Of a stretch of 55,518 nt of DNA, positions 1-8,881 are shown in pieces; position 1 is the first letter of the stretch, and each line of letters begins with the position of its first letter. The notes under the pieces are model-generated. The model was not told the DNA's origin. It was given only the letters and a program-made list of their open reading frames with translations, and did no database searches. A program made the translations under genes and the position numbers. Source of the DNA: Hyphomonadaceae bacterium (GTDB taxonomy: Bacteria > Pseudomonadota > Alphaproteobacteria > Caulobacterales > Hyphomonadaceae); NCBI GenBank assembly GCA_030697555.1, contig JAUYPV010000087.1, positions 1 through 55,518 of the forward strand, written 5' to 3'.

Positions 1-594
1 TGGTACGCCCATCGCCTCGGCTACTTCCTGCGGGTGGCCGTGCGCGTGATCGACGACGAGGCAAGCCTTCAATGGCTGGCGGACTACCCAGACGCCCGCG
101 CCAAAACGGAAGCCATGGTCGCGGACGCCGAGCACGTCCTCGACATCATCATCGGCCTGCGCACACGCGAGCTTCTCGGCATGGCGATGCCCATCGATCG
201 GCCCGGCCTTCGCGGCCGCGCCCGCATCCACACCGCCCCCAGCCTCGACCGGCTCCTCCTGCGCATGGCGCGCCTCATCGCCCGCGCCCAGGACGCCGAG
301 CGCCTCGCTAAGCGCCGCGCCGCGCGTCTCCGCCACGAGCGGGCCGCCGCGCCGGTCCTGCTTGCCGCCGATCACCGGCCGGCCCACACTGCCCCTGCTG
401 CCCCTGCTGCCCCTGCTGCCCCTGCTGCTGCTGCTGCCGCTGCCGCCCTGATTTTCCACACACGCTCAGGCGTATCGTCGCTCCAACCGCGGCCCCGCGC
501 ATCCGCGCGCCGCCCTTGCTCGCCTCCAATCCCGAAACTCAAGCCCACCGAGATCCTAGGGATGCGCTTTGCTTGTCCAAGGATGACCCCGTGA
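1..594 (+). CDS. Unknown repeated protein, copy 1 (5' end missing)
   Basis: The frame is open from base 1, so the start lies outside the window. I do not recognise the family. The visible part is rich in Arg and Ala and contains DIIIGLRTRELLG and RARIHTAPSLDRL. These blocks recur almost unchanged in the leftward gene at 33250-33855, so the two are paralogues in inverted orientation. Near the C-terminus is an Ala/Pro tract encoded by a microsatellite (392-448). Just after it, at about 455-465, this copy has one extra CA dinucleotide relative to the other (CCACACACGC against CCACACGC). The last ~45 residues are therefore read in a different frame from copy 2, and which tail is ancestral is unclear. 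Confidence 0.6.
   Translation, partial: WYAHRLGYFLRVAVRVIDDEASLQWLADYPDARAKTEAMVADAEHVLDIIIGLRTRELLGMAMPIDRPGLRGRARIHTAPSLDRLLLRMARLIARAQDAERLAKRRAARLRHERAAAPVLLAADHRPAHTAPAAPAAPAAPAAAAAAAALIFHTRSGVSSLQPRPRASARRPCSPPIPKLKPTEILGMRFACPRMTP
392..448. repeat. Coding microsatellite: four 9-bp units plus CTG/CCG triplets
   Basis: Four perfect tandem copies of CCCCTGCTG (392-427) are followed by CTG and CCG triplets. The tract is in frame and encodes alternating Ala-Pro-Ala and then poly-Ala. The matching tract in the paralogue at about 33370-33413 has a different length and unit, so copy number appears to vary between the genes. Confidence 0.85.
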
Positions 595-836
595 AGGAGG
601 TGAGAGGAATACCGCTTCGCTACTCCCTGCTCCCTGTCGAGCAAAGCGAGTCCAAACCGCTCGCTCCGCCTGCGACAATCCGCCGGATTTGGCCGCCAAC
701 CGCACGCTGTTGTGAAAGACCCAGCGTAATGAGGCTTTCGCGGCGCCTTTTCAGGCAGCGAAATCAGGCGCTAAGTTGACGTAAAGGTCGGGCCGTCGGA
801 GTCGGGCGAGAATACCGCGACCGCTGGGAGGAGAGC
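595..836. other. Intergenic region, no gene seen
   Basis: No convincing gene is present. Bases 620-638 carry a TACTCCCTGCTCCCTGTC motif that resembles the TACTCCC-type repeat near 24889-24964. The promoter of the downstream PQQ dehydrogenase should lie here, but I cannot point to clear -35/-10 boxes. A GAGGAGAG ribosome-binding site ends just before 837. Confidence 0.5.
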
Positions 837-3620
837 ATGACACGTGTCGCCCAATGGGTGTTCGCGGCCCTGTACCTGATCATCGCGATCATCGCGATCT
901 GGGGCGGCATATCGGCGCTGAACCCACCGCCTGAGGGACCGCAGCAGTATATTCCGGAAGTGAACTCCGCGAATGTGGTCACCTTGGTATTCTACCTTAT
1001 CACGGCGCTGATGTTCGTCGGCGCCGGCGCTTATGCGATGCGGGACATCCTGAATAAGACGGAGAAGCCGAAGGCCCTGGAAGCCGGGCTCAACGTCGCG
1101 TTCGCCGCGGCACTGGTGGCGATCAGCTTCGACCTCCTGTGGATGGGCGGCCAGCTCGTCGGCCTGGGCGGCAGCTTCTACTACCTACTTCTCGGCCTCG
1201 CGCTCGTCGCGACGGCCGTGCTGCTGATCCGGCGCAGCCAGTGGGCGGCGGTGATCTACGCCGCTGTCGTCGCTATCACCGTAGTCTGGTCGATCTTCGA
1301 AGCAGGGCTCGACTTTGTCGCGCTGTTGCCGCGCCTCGCGGCGCTGATCGTCGTCGGCCTGTGGTTCCTGTCGCCCTGGTATCGCACGGCGATGGGCAAG
1401 ACAGCCGGGAACCCGGTCAACACAGGCGGCCGCTGGGTCGGCTTCGCCAGCCTTGCCGGCGTCCTGCTGCTCGCGCTGGCGGGCGTGCAGGGCTATTCGG
1501 TGGTTGAAGGCACGAAGAACGAGGTCGCCTCGACACCGCCGGTCACCGACTGGCGCAACTATGGCAACGTCCCGGAGGGCCAGCGCTTCGCGCAGCTCGA
1601 CCAGATCAACGTGGAGACGGTCGGCGGCCTCAAGGAAGCCTGGCGCTATCGCTCGCGCGTTCCCTACGACAATAAGAACACGCCACTCATGGTGGGCGAT
1701 CTTCTCTACCATTGCACGGCCGCCAACACGCTGATCGCGATCGACGCGGTCACCGGCAAGGAAGTCTGGCGCCATGACACCAAGACCAAGCCTGGCGGCA
1801 GCGACGATTTCGAGAACGCCTCGACCTTCGCCCGCACCTGCCGCGGCCTCGGCTATCACGAAGCGCCGGCGGACTATGTCGGGGAGTGTCCGAAACGCAT
1901 TCTGACCGGCACGACGGATGCCCGCCTGATCGCGGTCGATGCGCTGACCGGCGCGCCGTGCCGCAGTTTCGGCTTCGACGGCGAGATCAACCTGCGCTCA
2001 GGCATGGGCCCGCACGCGCCGGGCCTGTACTTCGTGACGTCGCCGCCGCTGATCGCGGGCGACATAGCGGTGGTGGGCGGTTGGGTGGCCGACACCCAGC
2101 AGCTCGGCATGCCCTCGGGCGTGATCCGCGCCTACAACACCATGACCGGCGCCTTCGTTTGGGCGTGGGACATGGGCAATCCCGGCTATCACGGCCTGCC
2201 TGAAGAAGGCGGCGAATACACGCGTGGCACGCCTAACGTGTGGTCGATCATGAGCTACGATCCGGAGCTCAACCTGATCTACGCACCCACCGGCAACTCC
2301 TCGCCCGACTATTTCGACGGCGAGCTGCGCACGGAATACGCGGAGAAGTATGCCAGCTCGACGCTGGCGATCGATGCGGCGACGGGCGAGCTGCGCTGGT
2401 CCTATCAGACGGTTCACCGCGATATCTGGGACTGGGACGTTCCTTCCCAGCCCGTGCTGGTGAACGTGCGCAAGGACGGTCAGGGCGAGCTGATCCCCGC
2501 CGTGGCGCAGCCGACCAAGCGGGGCGAGATCTTCCTGCTCGACCGGCGGACGGGCGTGCCGATCTACGACACGCCGGAATTGCCGGTGCCTGGAGATCCG
2601 GCGCCGGGTGAAACCGTCACGGCGACGCAGCCCTTCTCGCCGCTGCCGAACTTCCGCGCCGACCGCGTGGAGCGGGACATGTGGGGCCTTACTCCGCTGG
2701 ATCAGCTCTGGTGCCGGGTCGAGTTCAAGAAGATGCGCTATGATGGCCACTTCACGCCGCCCATGCCGGGCGGACCGGTGGGCGATGAAGCGCCCTGGGG
2801 CGGCACGTTCCAGTACCCGGGCAATGCCGGCGGCTTCAACTGGGGCTCCGTCTCGGTCGACGCCGACAACGGCCTGCTGGTGGGCGCGCCCATGCTGATG
2901 GGCAACCGCATTTATCTCGTCAGCCGCGAAGACCGTGCAGCAGCAAGCGCCAAGCGCGCCGAAAGGCTGGCCGCCCAGCGCAAGGCGCGTGGCGAGGAAG
3001 CGCCTGAGGGCGGTCCTGGCGGCGGTGGCGGTGGGTTTGGCGGCGGCGGTGGTGGCCGTGGCGGCCCGCCGGATCCGCGCTTCGCGCCCGAGCGCGTGAA
3101 GTTCACGGCGCCGACGTCGCCTTTCATGTCGGACTGGCGTCTGCCGCTGCCCTTCCTGAATCTCGGAACGGACCTGCCGTGCTTCGAGCCGCCCTACGGC
3201 CAGATCGGCGTCATCGATCTCAACACCAACAAGCTGCTGTGGAAGCGGCCGTTCGGCTCGATGAAGGAGAGCGGTCCGTTCGGCATCAAGTCGGGCCTGC
3301 CCTTCATTGTGGGAACGCCGCTGCAGTCCGGCTCGATGACCACGCGGGGCGGTCTCATCTTCCATGGCGGGGCCATGGACTCGACGCTGCGGGCGTTCGA
3401 CCTGCGCACCGGCAAGGTGAAATGGGAAACCCAGCTCCCCGGAAGCGCTCACGCGACGCCGATGAGCTACATGGGCAAGGACGGCAAGCAGTACGTCGTC
3501 ATCACCGTGCCCAACCCGAGCTGGCGCTACCCGCGCCCGGCCGCGGGTCAGGCCGAGAAGCCAAGCGACGACCTCGGCGGCTACGTCATCGCCTACGCCC
3601 TGCCGGAGGCACCCAAGTAG
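837..3620 (+). CDS. Membrane-bound PQQ-dependent dehydrogenase (glucose/quinate dehydrogenase family)
   Basis: Predicted quinoprotein that oxidises a sugar or polyol in the periplasm and passes electrons to ubiquinone; the substrate is not readable from sequence. About 225 N-terminal residues form several hydrophobic helices, as in membrane glucose and quinate dehydrogenases, followed by a PQQ beta-propeller. Family signatures visible are DWRNYGNVPEGQRF near residue 237, WSIMSYDPELNLIYAPTGN near 470, and HRDIWDWDVPSQP. An unusual Gly-rich stretch at about residues 722-745 (near 3005-3065) interrupts the propeller. The ATG at 837 follows GAGGAGAG. The length, 927 aa, exceeds the usual ~800, partly because of this insert. 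No pqq biosynthesis genes are in view. Confidence 0.9.
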   Translation: MTRVAQWVFAALYLIIAIIAIWGGISALNPPPEGPQQYIPEVNSANVVTLVFYLITALMFVGAGAYAMRDILNKTEKPKALEAGLNVAFAAALVAISFDLLWMGGQLVGLGGSFYYLLLGLALVATAVLLIRRSQWAAVIYAAVVAITVVWSIFEAGLDFVALLPRLAALIVVGLWFLSPWYRTAMGKTAGNPVNTGGRWVGFASLAGVLLLALAGVQGYSVVEGTKNEVASTPPVTDWRNYGNVPEGQRFAQLDQINVETVGGLKEAWRYRSRVPYDNKNTPLMVGDLLYHCTAANTLIAIDAVTGKEVWRHDTKTKPGGSDDFENASTFARTCRGLGYHEAPADYVGECPKRILTGTTDARLIAVDALTGAPCRSFGFDGEINLRSGMGPHAPGLYFVTSPPLIAGDIAVVGGWVADTQQLGMPSGVIRAYNTMTGAFVWAWDMGNPGYHGLPEEGGEYTRGTPNVWSIMSYDPELNLIYAPTGNSSPDYFDGELRTEYAEKYASSTLAIDAATGELRWSYQTVHRDIWDWDVPSQPVLVNVRKDGQGELIPAVAQPTKRGEIFLLDRRTGVPIYDTPELPVPGDPAPGETVTATQPFSPLPNFRADRVERDMWGLTPLDQLWCRVEFKKMRYDGHFTPPMPGGPVGDEAPWGGTFQYPGNAGGFNWGSVSVDADNGLLVGAPMLMGNRIYLVSREDRAAASAKRAERLAAQRKARGEEAPEGGPGGGGGGFGGGGGGRGGPPDPRFAPERVKFTAPTSPFMSDWRLPLPFLNLGTDLPCFEPPYGQIGVIDLNTNKLLWKRPFGSMKESGPFGIKSGLPFIVGTPLQSGSMTTRGGLIFHGGAMDSTLRAFDLRTGKVKWETQLPGSAHATPMSYMGKDGKQYVVITVPNPSWRYPRPAAGQAEKPSDDLGGYVIAYALPEAPK

Positions 3621-3644
3621 GCGCGGGCAGGGGCTGAAACGAAG

Positions 3645-3671
3645 AAGGCCCGGAGCATCGCTCCGGGCCTT
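3645..3671. terminator. Hairpin terminator between convergent genes
   Basis: AAGGCCCGGAGC and GCTCCGGGCCTT form a perfect 12-bp stem with a 3-nt loop between the PQQ dehydrogenase stop and the rpmG stop. It probably serves both strands, though neither side has a long T-run. Confidence 0.75.
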
Positions 3672-3696
3672 CGGGTATCTCGCTAAGGAGGAAGAT

Positions 3697-3864
3697 CTAC
3701 TTGATCTTGCCTTCCTTGAAATCGACGTGCTTGCGCACGACCGGATCGTACTTCTTCAGCACGAGCTTCTCGGTCTGGGTGCGCGGGTTCTTCTTGGTGA
3801 CGTAGAAGAAGCCGGTGTCCGCCGATGAGTTGAGACGGATCTTGATGCTGGTCGGCTTGGCCAT
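3697..3864 (-). CDS. rpmG: 50S ribosomal protein L33
   Basis: A 55-residue protein beginning [20 protein letters not shown] and ending in [10 protein letters not shown], the standard short L33 without the zinc Cys pairs found in other L33 types. It binds near the E site of the large ribosomal subunit. I chose the ATG at 3864 rather than the longer open frame to 3930, because all family similarity starts there. In many alphaproteobacteria rpmG lies close to rnr and a NUDIX gene. Here two rightward genes (3998-5763) separate it from the NUDIX gene. Confidence 0.95.
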   Translation of the reverse strand: MAKPTSIKIRLNSSADTGFFYVTKKNPRTQTEKLVLKKYDPVVRKHVDFKEGKIK

Positions 3865-3997
3865 TTGGTCGATCTCGATGGTCTGAAAATTCGGAAGCGT
3901 GCTTGGACACGATGGCGGCTTCCGAGTCAAGCAGACGTCTGGATTCTTGCGCTAAAACCTTGGAAATCATAGGGTTACGCTTAAGGTGGGGCGAGCG

Positions 3998-5293
3998 ATG
4001 CGGGTTCTCGTTCTGGGCGGATATGGTCTGCTGGGCCTGGAGATCGTCAGGGCGCTGCGCCGGACGGGGCACGAGGTTGTCGGGTTCGGCCGGTCGCCGG
4101 AAACCGGCCGCCGGTTGATGCCGGACCTGAGTTGGAATCACGGCGACATGCGCCGGATGCTGCGGCCGGAGGATTGGACCAGCCATCTGTCGGGCATCGA
4201 TGCTGTGGTGAACGCCGCTGGGGCGCTGCAGGACGGCCGGCGCGACGACCTGAAGGCCGTGCACGATACGGCCATCCGTGCGCTGGTGGCCGAGTGCAAG
4301 CGGCACGGTGTGAATCTGTTCGTGCAGATATCGGCGGGCGGGGCGACGCTGGCTGCGCGCACGCGCTTCCTGTCGACCAAGGCTGCGGGAGATGCAGCGG
4401 TGAGAGCCAGCAGTCTCGACTGGACCGTGCTCAAGCCGGGGTTGGTGATCTCGGCCGGCGCCTATGGCGGCACGACGCTGTTGCGGATGCTGGCGGCTTT
4501 TCCGCTGGTGCAGCCGATCGTGCTGGCGGATGCGCGTATCCAGACAGTGGCGGGCGCTGACGTGGGCGAGGCTGTGCGTGCTGTTCTGGCTGGAGAGATT
4601 TTGAGCCGAAGCGACTACGATCTCGTGGAGGATCAGGCGCATACGCTGGGCGATGTGGTGAAGTCGGTGCGCCGATGGGTGGGGCGGGACGATGCGTCGT
4701 GGCAGTGGCGCCTGCCGCGCTGGCTCGGCTTTGGGATGGGGCGGGCGGCCGATCTCGCGGGGTGGTTTGGCTGGCGATCGCCGATGCGGACCACGGCGCT
4801 GAAGTCTCTGGCGGATGGCGTGGCAGGCGATGCGGTGGCGTGGCGCGAGGCCGGTGGCTTCAGGTTGAAGTCGCTGGACGAGACGCTGCGCGACTTGCCG
4901 TCCACGGCGCAGGAGCGGGTGTTTGGGCGTGCGCAGCTCGTCTTTCCGGTGCTGGTGCTGACGCTGGCCGCGTTCTGGCTGGTGAGCGGCATTGTCGGTT
5001 TGCTGCAGCGTGACGCCGCTGAAGCTGTACTTACTGGACGTGTGGACGGGGCGATGGCCGGGTGGCTGGTCGGCGCCGGGATCGTGGCGGACCTGCTGAT
5101 CGGCTGGGGGCTGTTGTGGCGCAAATGGGTGAAGCGTGCGGCGTGGGCGTCGATCATCGTGTCGGCCGGGTATCTTGCGGCGGGGACGTGGCTGACGCCT
5201 GAGCTGTGGGCTGATCCGTTGGGGCCGTTCGTGAAAGTGTTTCCGGCGATGGCGCTTGCGCTGGCGGTGGCGGCGCTGGCGGAGGAACGCTGA
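3998..5293 (+). CDS. SDR-type NAD(P)-binding protein fused to a DoxX-like membrane domain
   Basis: The N-terminus has the dinucleotide fold (RVLVLGGYGLLGLEI, the GxxGxxG pattern) and resembles atypical short-chain dehydrogenases of the NmrA/complex-I-subunit type. From about residue 305 the C-terminus has four hydrophobic helices resembling the DoxX-like family. The substrate is unknown. The frame could open at GTG 3986, but the ATG at 3998 has AAGGTGG at proper spacing and starts directly before the Rossmann strand. The stop overlaps the next ATG by one base, so the two genes are co-transcribed. Both oppose the flanking housekeeping genes. Confidence 0.8.
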   Translation: MRVLVLGGYGLLGLEIVRALRRTGHEVVGFGRSPETGRRLMPDLSWNHGDMRRMLRPEDWTSHLSGIDAVVNAAGALQDGRRDDLKAVHDTAIRALVAECKRHGVNLFVQISAGGATLAARTRFLSTKAAGDAAVRASSLDWTVLKPGLVISAGAYGGTTLLRMLAAFPLVQPIVLADARIQTVAGADVGEAVRAVLAGEILSRSDYDLVEDQAHTLGDVVKSVRRWVGRDDASWQWRLPRWLGFGMGRAADLAGWFGWRSPMRTTALKSLADGVAGDAVAWREAGGFRLKSLDETLRDLPSTAQERVFGRAQLVFPVLVLTLAAFWLVSGIVGLLQRDAAEAVLTGRVDGAMAGWLVGAGIVADLLIGWGLLWRKWVKRAAWASIIVSAGYLAAGTWLTPELWADPLGPFVKVFPAMALALAVAALAEER

Positions 5294-5763
5294 TGGAGTG
5301 GATGCATCTCCTGCGCTGGACGCATGTGATCGGGGCCTGCGTGCTGCTGGGCACGGGGGCGGGTATCGCGTTTTTCATGGTGATGGCGCAGCGCACGAAG
5401 GATGCGCGGATGATCGCGCATGTGGCGGGGACGGTGGTGATCGCGGACTGGCTATTCACGGCAACGGCGGTGGTGCTTCAGCCGATCAGCGGCGCGCTGC
5501 TGGCCATGGAGATCGGCTGGCGGCTGACGGAAGGATGGATTGTGCTGTCGCTGGCGCTCTATGTATTGGTCGGCGTGTTCTGGCTGCCGGTGGTGTGGAT
5601 ACAGCACCAGCTGCGCGACATGGCGCGCGAGGCGGCCGCATCAGGCAGTGAACTGTCGGCGCGATATCATCGGCTGTATCGCATCTGGTTCATTGCGGGC
5701 TTCCCCGCTTTCGCGGCAGTGCTGGCGATCGTCTGGCTGATGGTGTCGCGGCCGGTGTTCTAG
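5293..5763 (+). CDS. DUF2269-family integral membrane protein
   Basis: A 156-residue protein with four predicted membrane helices and the N-terminal LRWTHVIGACVLLGTGAG pattern of DUF2269 proteins, whose function is unknown. It is translationally coupled to the preceding SDR-DoxX gene (TGATG junction at 5291-5295), so a joint membrane role is plausible. Its TAG stop is interlocked with the stop of the convergent NUDIX gene in CTAG at 5760-5763. Confidence 0.8.
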   Translation: MEWMHLLRWTHVIGACVLLGTGAGIAFFMVMAQRTKDARMIAHVAGTVVIADWLFTATAVVLQPISGALLAMEIGWRLTEGWIVLSLALYVLVGVFWLPVVWIQHQLRDMAREAAASGSELSARYHRLYRIWFIAGFPAFAAVLAIVWLMVSRPVF

Positions 5764-6557
5764 CCAATACGTTCGCGGACGTGACCTTCCGCTGCCCAGT
5801 AGAGGTAGAAGGGCTTGGCAGATTCCTGCTTGACGAGGCGGGCTTCGACTTCCGAGATCACGAAGCGGGTGACGTTGGGCAGGTCGAGCTGGGCGGCTTC
5901 GGCGAGGGTGAACCAGCGTAGGTCGGCGAGTTCGCGGCCGTCGATGGGCGGGCGGTCGTCAATCAGGGCGTCGTCCGCGTCGGCGATGAAGAAGCGGGCG
6001 TCGAAGCGCTTGTGGCGCATGGGCGGCGTGATGGCGCGGCCGAGGAAGTGGAAGTTCGCGAGGCAAGGGGCTGCGCCCTGAGCATAGTAGTCGGTCCACG
6101 CGGCGGGGACGTAGCCCAGGCCGCTGGCGGTGCGGCCGACGATGACGCCGGTTTCCTCGAACATTTCGCGGATGGCGGTGAGCGGGAAGGCGCGCGTGGC
6201 GCGCTGTGCGCCGATGCTGAGCCGTTCGTGCTGCTCGGCGGCTAGTTCGGTGAGCGAGGGGACGAGGGCGTCCTCATCGTCGACCCGCCCGCCCGGGAAG
6301 ACGTATTTGTTCGGCATGAAGTCGTGGCCTTCGGAGCGGCATCCCATGAGGATGCGCGGGCCGTCTGGCGTGTTGCGGTAGAGGATCAGCGTGGCGGCGT
6401 CACGCGGCACGGGCGGGTCGCCGGGGATCAGCGCGGCTTCCGCCCTGATGAGATCGTGTTCGCCGAGAGGGTCCTGCTGCGCCGCGGCCTGCTGGGCGGT
6501 GGCTTTCGCTGCCGCAACCTGGGCTGGATCGTCATCGGAGTCGAACGGCTTGGTCAT
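5760..6557 (-). CDS. NUDIX hydrolase
   Basis: Hydrolyses a nucleoside diphosphate linked to another moiety; the substrate is unknown. The Nudix box is split: FPGG at residues 87-90 is separated from REMFEETG (residues 130-137, metal-binding glutamates) by about 40 residues, longer than in the canonical box and similar to the expanded boxes of NUDT19-like enzymes. The N-terminal 45 residues are Ala/Gln-rich. The start overlaps the rnr stop in ATGA (6554-6557), so it is the last gene of the topA-rnr-NUDIX operon. Confidence 0.88.
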   Translation of the reverse strand: MTKPFDSDDDPAQVAAAKATAQQAAAQQDPLGEHDLIRAEAALIPGDPPVPRDAATLILYRNTPDGPRILMGCRSEGHDFMPNKYVFPGGRVDDEDALVPSLTELAAEQHERLSIGAQRATRAFPLTAIREMFEETGVIVGRTASGLGYVPAAWTDYYAQGAAPCLANFHFLGRAITPPMRHKRFDARFFIADADDALIDDRPPIDGRELADLRWFTLAEAAQLDLPNVTRFVISEVEARLVKQESAKPFYLYWAAEGHVRERIG

Positions 6558-8881
6558 CTGCCCTTGCGCTTCCTGTTCTTGCCGTAGCTCGCCTTGCCGC
6601 CACCGCCGCCGGGACCCTTGTTGGTATGACGCACGTTCGGCGGGCGACCGCCGCCGTCGCTTGGCCGCTTGCGCGCGGGGTTGTCGCGGAAGTTGCGTGT
6701 GTCTCGCTCTGGCGCCTTGAGATCCTTCCGGCGAGGGCGCGGCGGGGACTGCATGGAGAATAGAAGGCCGCCAGTGAGGGGCGTTGCTTCCATCAGCTTC
6801 ACCTGGACGTTCATGCCCATTTCGTAGCGCTGGCCGGAGCGTTGCGCCACCAGCGCGGCATGCGCCTCGTCGTGGATCCAGTATTCGTCGCTGAGGCGCG
6901 AGGCGGGGATGAAGCCGTCCGCGCCGTTTTCGGCGAGGCGGACGAACAAGCCGGCGCGCGTGACGCCGGCTATGCGGGCGTCGAACACGGCGCCGATGCG
7001 GTCGGCCATGAAGATGGCGAGGTAACGGTCGGTCGCCTCGCGCTCGGCCGCCATGGAGCGGCGCTCGGTCATGGTGACGTGCTCCGCCATTTCCTCGAGG
7101 CGGACCATGTCCTGGTCGGTCGCGCCGTCCGGCCCGAGGCCCAGGGCGCGGATGAGGGCGCGGTGGACGATGAGGTCGGAGTAGCGGCGGATCGGCGAGG
7201 TGAAGTGCGCGTACTTCAGCAGGTTGAGGCCGAAGTGGCCGAGGTTCTCGTTGGCGTAGCGGGCCTGCGCCTGCGTGCGGAGGACCATCTCGTTGACGAG
7301 GTGTTCGTTCTCCGAACTCTTCACGTCAGCGAGCAGTTTGTTGAAGCGTGCGCCGGTGACTTTCTCGCCCTTCGTCCATTTAAGACCGATGGTCGGCAGG
7401 AAGTTGCCGAGGGCGGCGATCTTCTCTTCCGACGGCTCGTCGTGGATGCGGTAGACCAGCGGCGCGCGCTTTTCCTCGAGCGTTTCGGCTGCACAAACGT
7501 TGGCCTGGATCATGAACTCTTCGATCAGCCGGTGCGCGTCGAAGCGGTCACGCATCGAGATCGACGCGATCTTGCCGTCCTGGCCGATGCGCACGCGGCG
7601 CTCGGGCAGGTCGAGGTCGAGCGGGTTGCGGCTCTTCCGCGCCTTGTCGACGGTCCAGTACGAGTCCCAGAGCGGCTTGAGCACGCTTTCCAGCAGCGGT
7701 TGTGTTTTCGTGTCCGGCCGGCCGTCGATGGCGTCCTGGGCCTGGCGATAGGACAGCTTGGCGGCTGAGCGCATCTTGCCACGAATGAAGCGGTGCTTCC
7801 TCTTGTGGCCGCCTGCGTCGAAGAACATCTCGACGGCGAATGTCTCGCGCAGCTCGCCTTCCTTCAGCGAGCAGAGATCCGCCGAAAGATGCTCGGGCAG
7901 CATGGGGGAGACGCGGTCCGGGAAGTAGGTCGAGTTGCCGCGCCGGTACGCTTCCCGGTCGAGCAACGTTCCGGTGCGGACGTAAGCCGCGACGTCGGCG
8001 ATGGCGACGATGACGCGCCAGCCGCCCTTGCCATCAGGTTCGGCATATACGGCGTCATCATGGTCGCGCGCGTCTTCCGGGTCGATGGTGATGAGCGGGA
8101 TGCGCGTCATGTCTTCACGCGTAGAGGTGGCAGGCTTGGCCTTGTTGGCTTCCTCGATCACGGCTTGCGGGAATTCGTCCGGCACGCCATGCGTGTGCAT
8201 CGCGATGATGGAGGCGGCGCGCGGATCATCGGCGCGGCCGATGACTTCGACAACGCTGGCGCGGCGCGGGCCGTAGCCGCGGGCAGGGCGAGCATTGATG
8301 CGCACGAGATCGCCGTCGGCGGCGTTGCGGCCATCGGCTTTCTCGATGATGAAGTCGCTCTTCTCCTTGCGGGATGTCGGCTCGACCACGCCGCCGAAGC
8401 GGTTGGCGCGGTAGACGCCGATCAGCGAGGTCTCGGGCGTTGCGTCGATCTTCTTGATCGCTTTGGCGCGCCATACGCCGTCGGTCCCTTTGGTGATGCG
8501 CGACAGCGCGCGCTCGCCGACGCCAAGGGCGATCTCGCGGTCTTTTGCGCCGCTGCCCTGGTACAGTATGTCGGGTCCGTAGGGACCGTCCCTGCCGACG
8601 GCTCGGCCGATCAGTTCACCATCCTTGTCGATGCGTTCGAACTTCACGATGCCGGTTGGGGGCGGCATCTCGGCGGGCTGGAAGGCGCGCTTGGCGGTGC
8701 GGACGAGAGCGCCTTGCTCCTCAAGTTCGTTGAGGATGCGGCGCAACTCGGCCTTGTGTTCGACCGGAACGTTGAGGCCGCGCGCAATATCGCGCTTGGC
8801 CCCATGACTTGGATTTTTCTCGAGATAGTCGAGGACCATCTCGCGCGTCGGTGGTGCGTTTGTTCGGGGAGGGCGGCTCAT
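6554..8881 (-). CDS. rnr: Ribonuclease R
   Basis: Processive 3'-5' exoribonuclease that degrades structured RNA in the cytoplasm. The order is as expected: an N-terminal winged-helix-like segment (residues 10-70), cold-shock-type domains, the RNB catalytic domain with the acidic cluster DPEDARDHDDAVY near residue 270, and an S1 domain at about 635-720 (GVTRAGLFVRL, DGFIPAS). It ends in a Lys/Arg/Gly-rich tail. At 775 aa it is full length. It overlaps topA upstream and the NUDIX gene downstream by ATGA, implying translational coupling. Confidence 0.96.
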   Translation of the reverse strand: MSRPPRTNAPPTREMVLDYLEKNPSHGAKRDIARGLNVPVEHKAELRRILNELEEQGALVRTAKRAFQPAEMPPPTGIVKFERIDKDGELIGRAVGRDGPYGPDILYQGSGAKDREIALGVGERALSRITKGTDGVWRAKAIKKIDATPETSLIGVYRANRFGGVVEPTSRKEKSDFIIEKADGRNAADGDLVRINARPARGYGPRRASVVEVIGRADDPRAASIIAMHTHGVPDEFPQAVIEEANKAKPATSTREDMTRIPLITIDPEDARDHDDAVYAEPDGKGGWRVIVAIADVAAYVRTGTLLDREAYRRGNSTYFPDRVSPMLPEHLSADLCSLKEGELRETFAVEMFFDAGGHKRKHRFIRGKMRSAAKLSYRQAQDAIDGRPDTKTQPLLESVLKPLWDSYWTVDKARKSRNPLDLDLPERRVRIGQDGKIASISMRDRFDAHRLIEEFMIQANVCAAETLEEKRAPLVYRIHDEPSEEKIAALGNFLPTIGLKWTKGEKVTGARFNKLLADVKSSENEHLVNEMVLRTQAQARYANENLGHFGLNLLKYAHFTSPIRRYSDLIVHRALIRALGLGPDGATDQDMVRLEEMAEHVTMTERRSMAAEREATDRYLAIFMADRIGAVFDARIAGVTRAGLFVRLAENGADGFIPASRLSDEYWIHDEAHAALVAQRSGQRYEMGMNVQVKLMEATPLTGGLLFSMQSPPRPRRKDLKAPERDTRNFRDNPARKRPSDGGGRPPNVRHTNKGPGGGGGKASYGKNRKRKGR

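Noticed and set aside
516-779. Open frame beginning LASNPETQAH
   Set aside because: It is the displaced C-terminal frame of the repeated gene (the reading found in copy 2), with no independent start signal.
1998-3452. Long leftward open frame opposite the PQQ dehydrogenase
   Set aside because: It is the antisense shadow of a GC-rich gene; no start context or family pattern supports it. The same holds for long frames opposite topA (10201-11550), tex (16744-18147) and the M28 peptidase (38608-40299).
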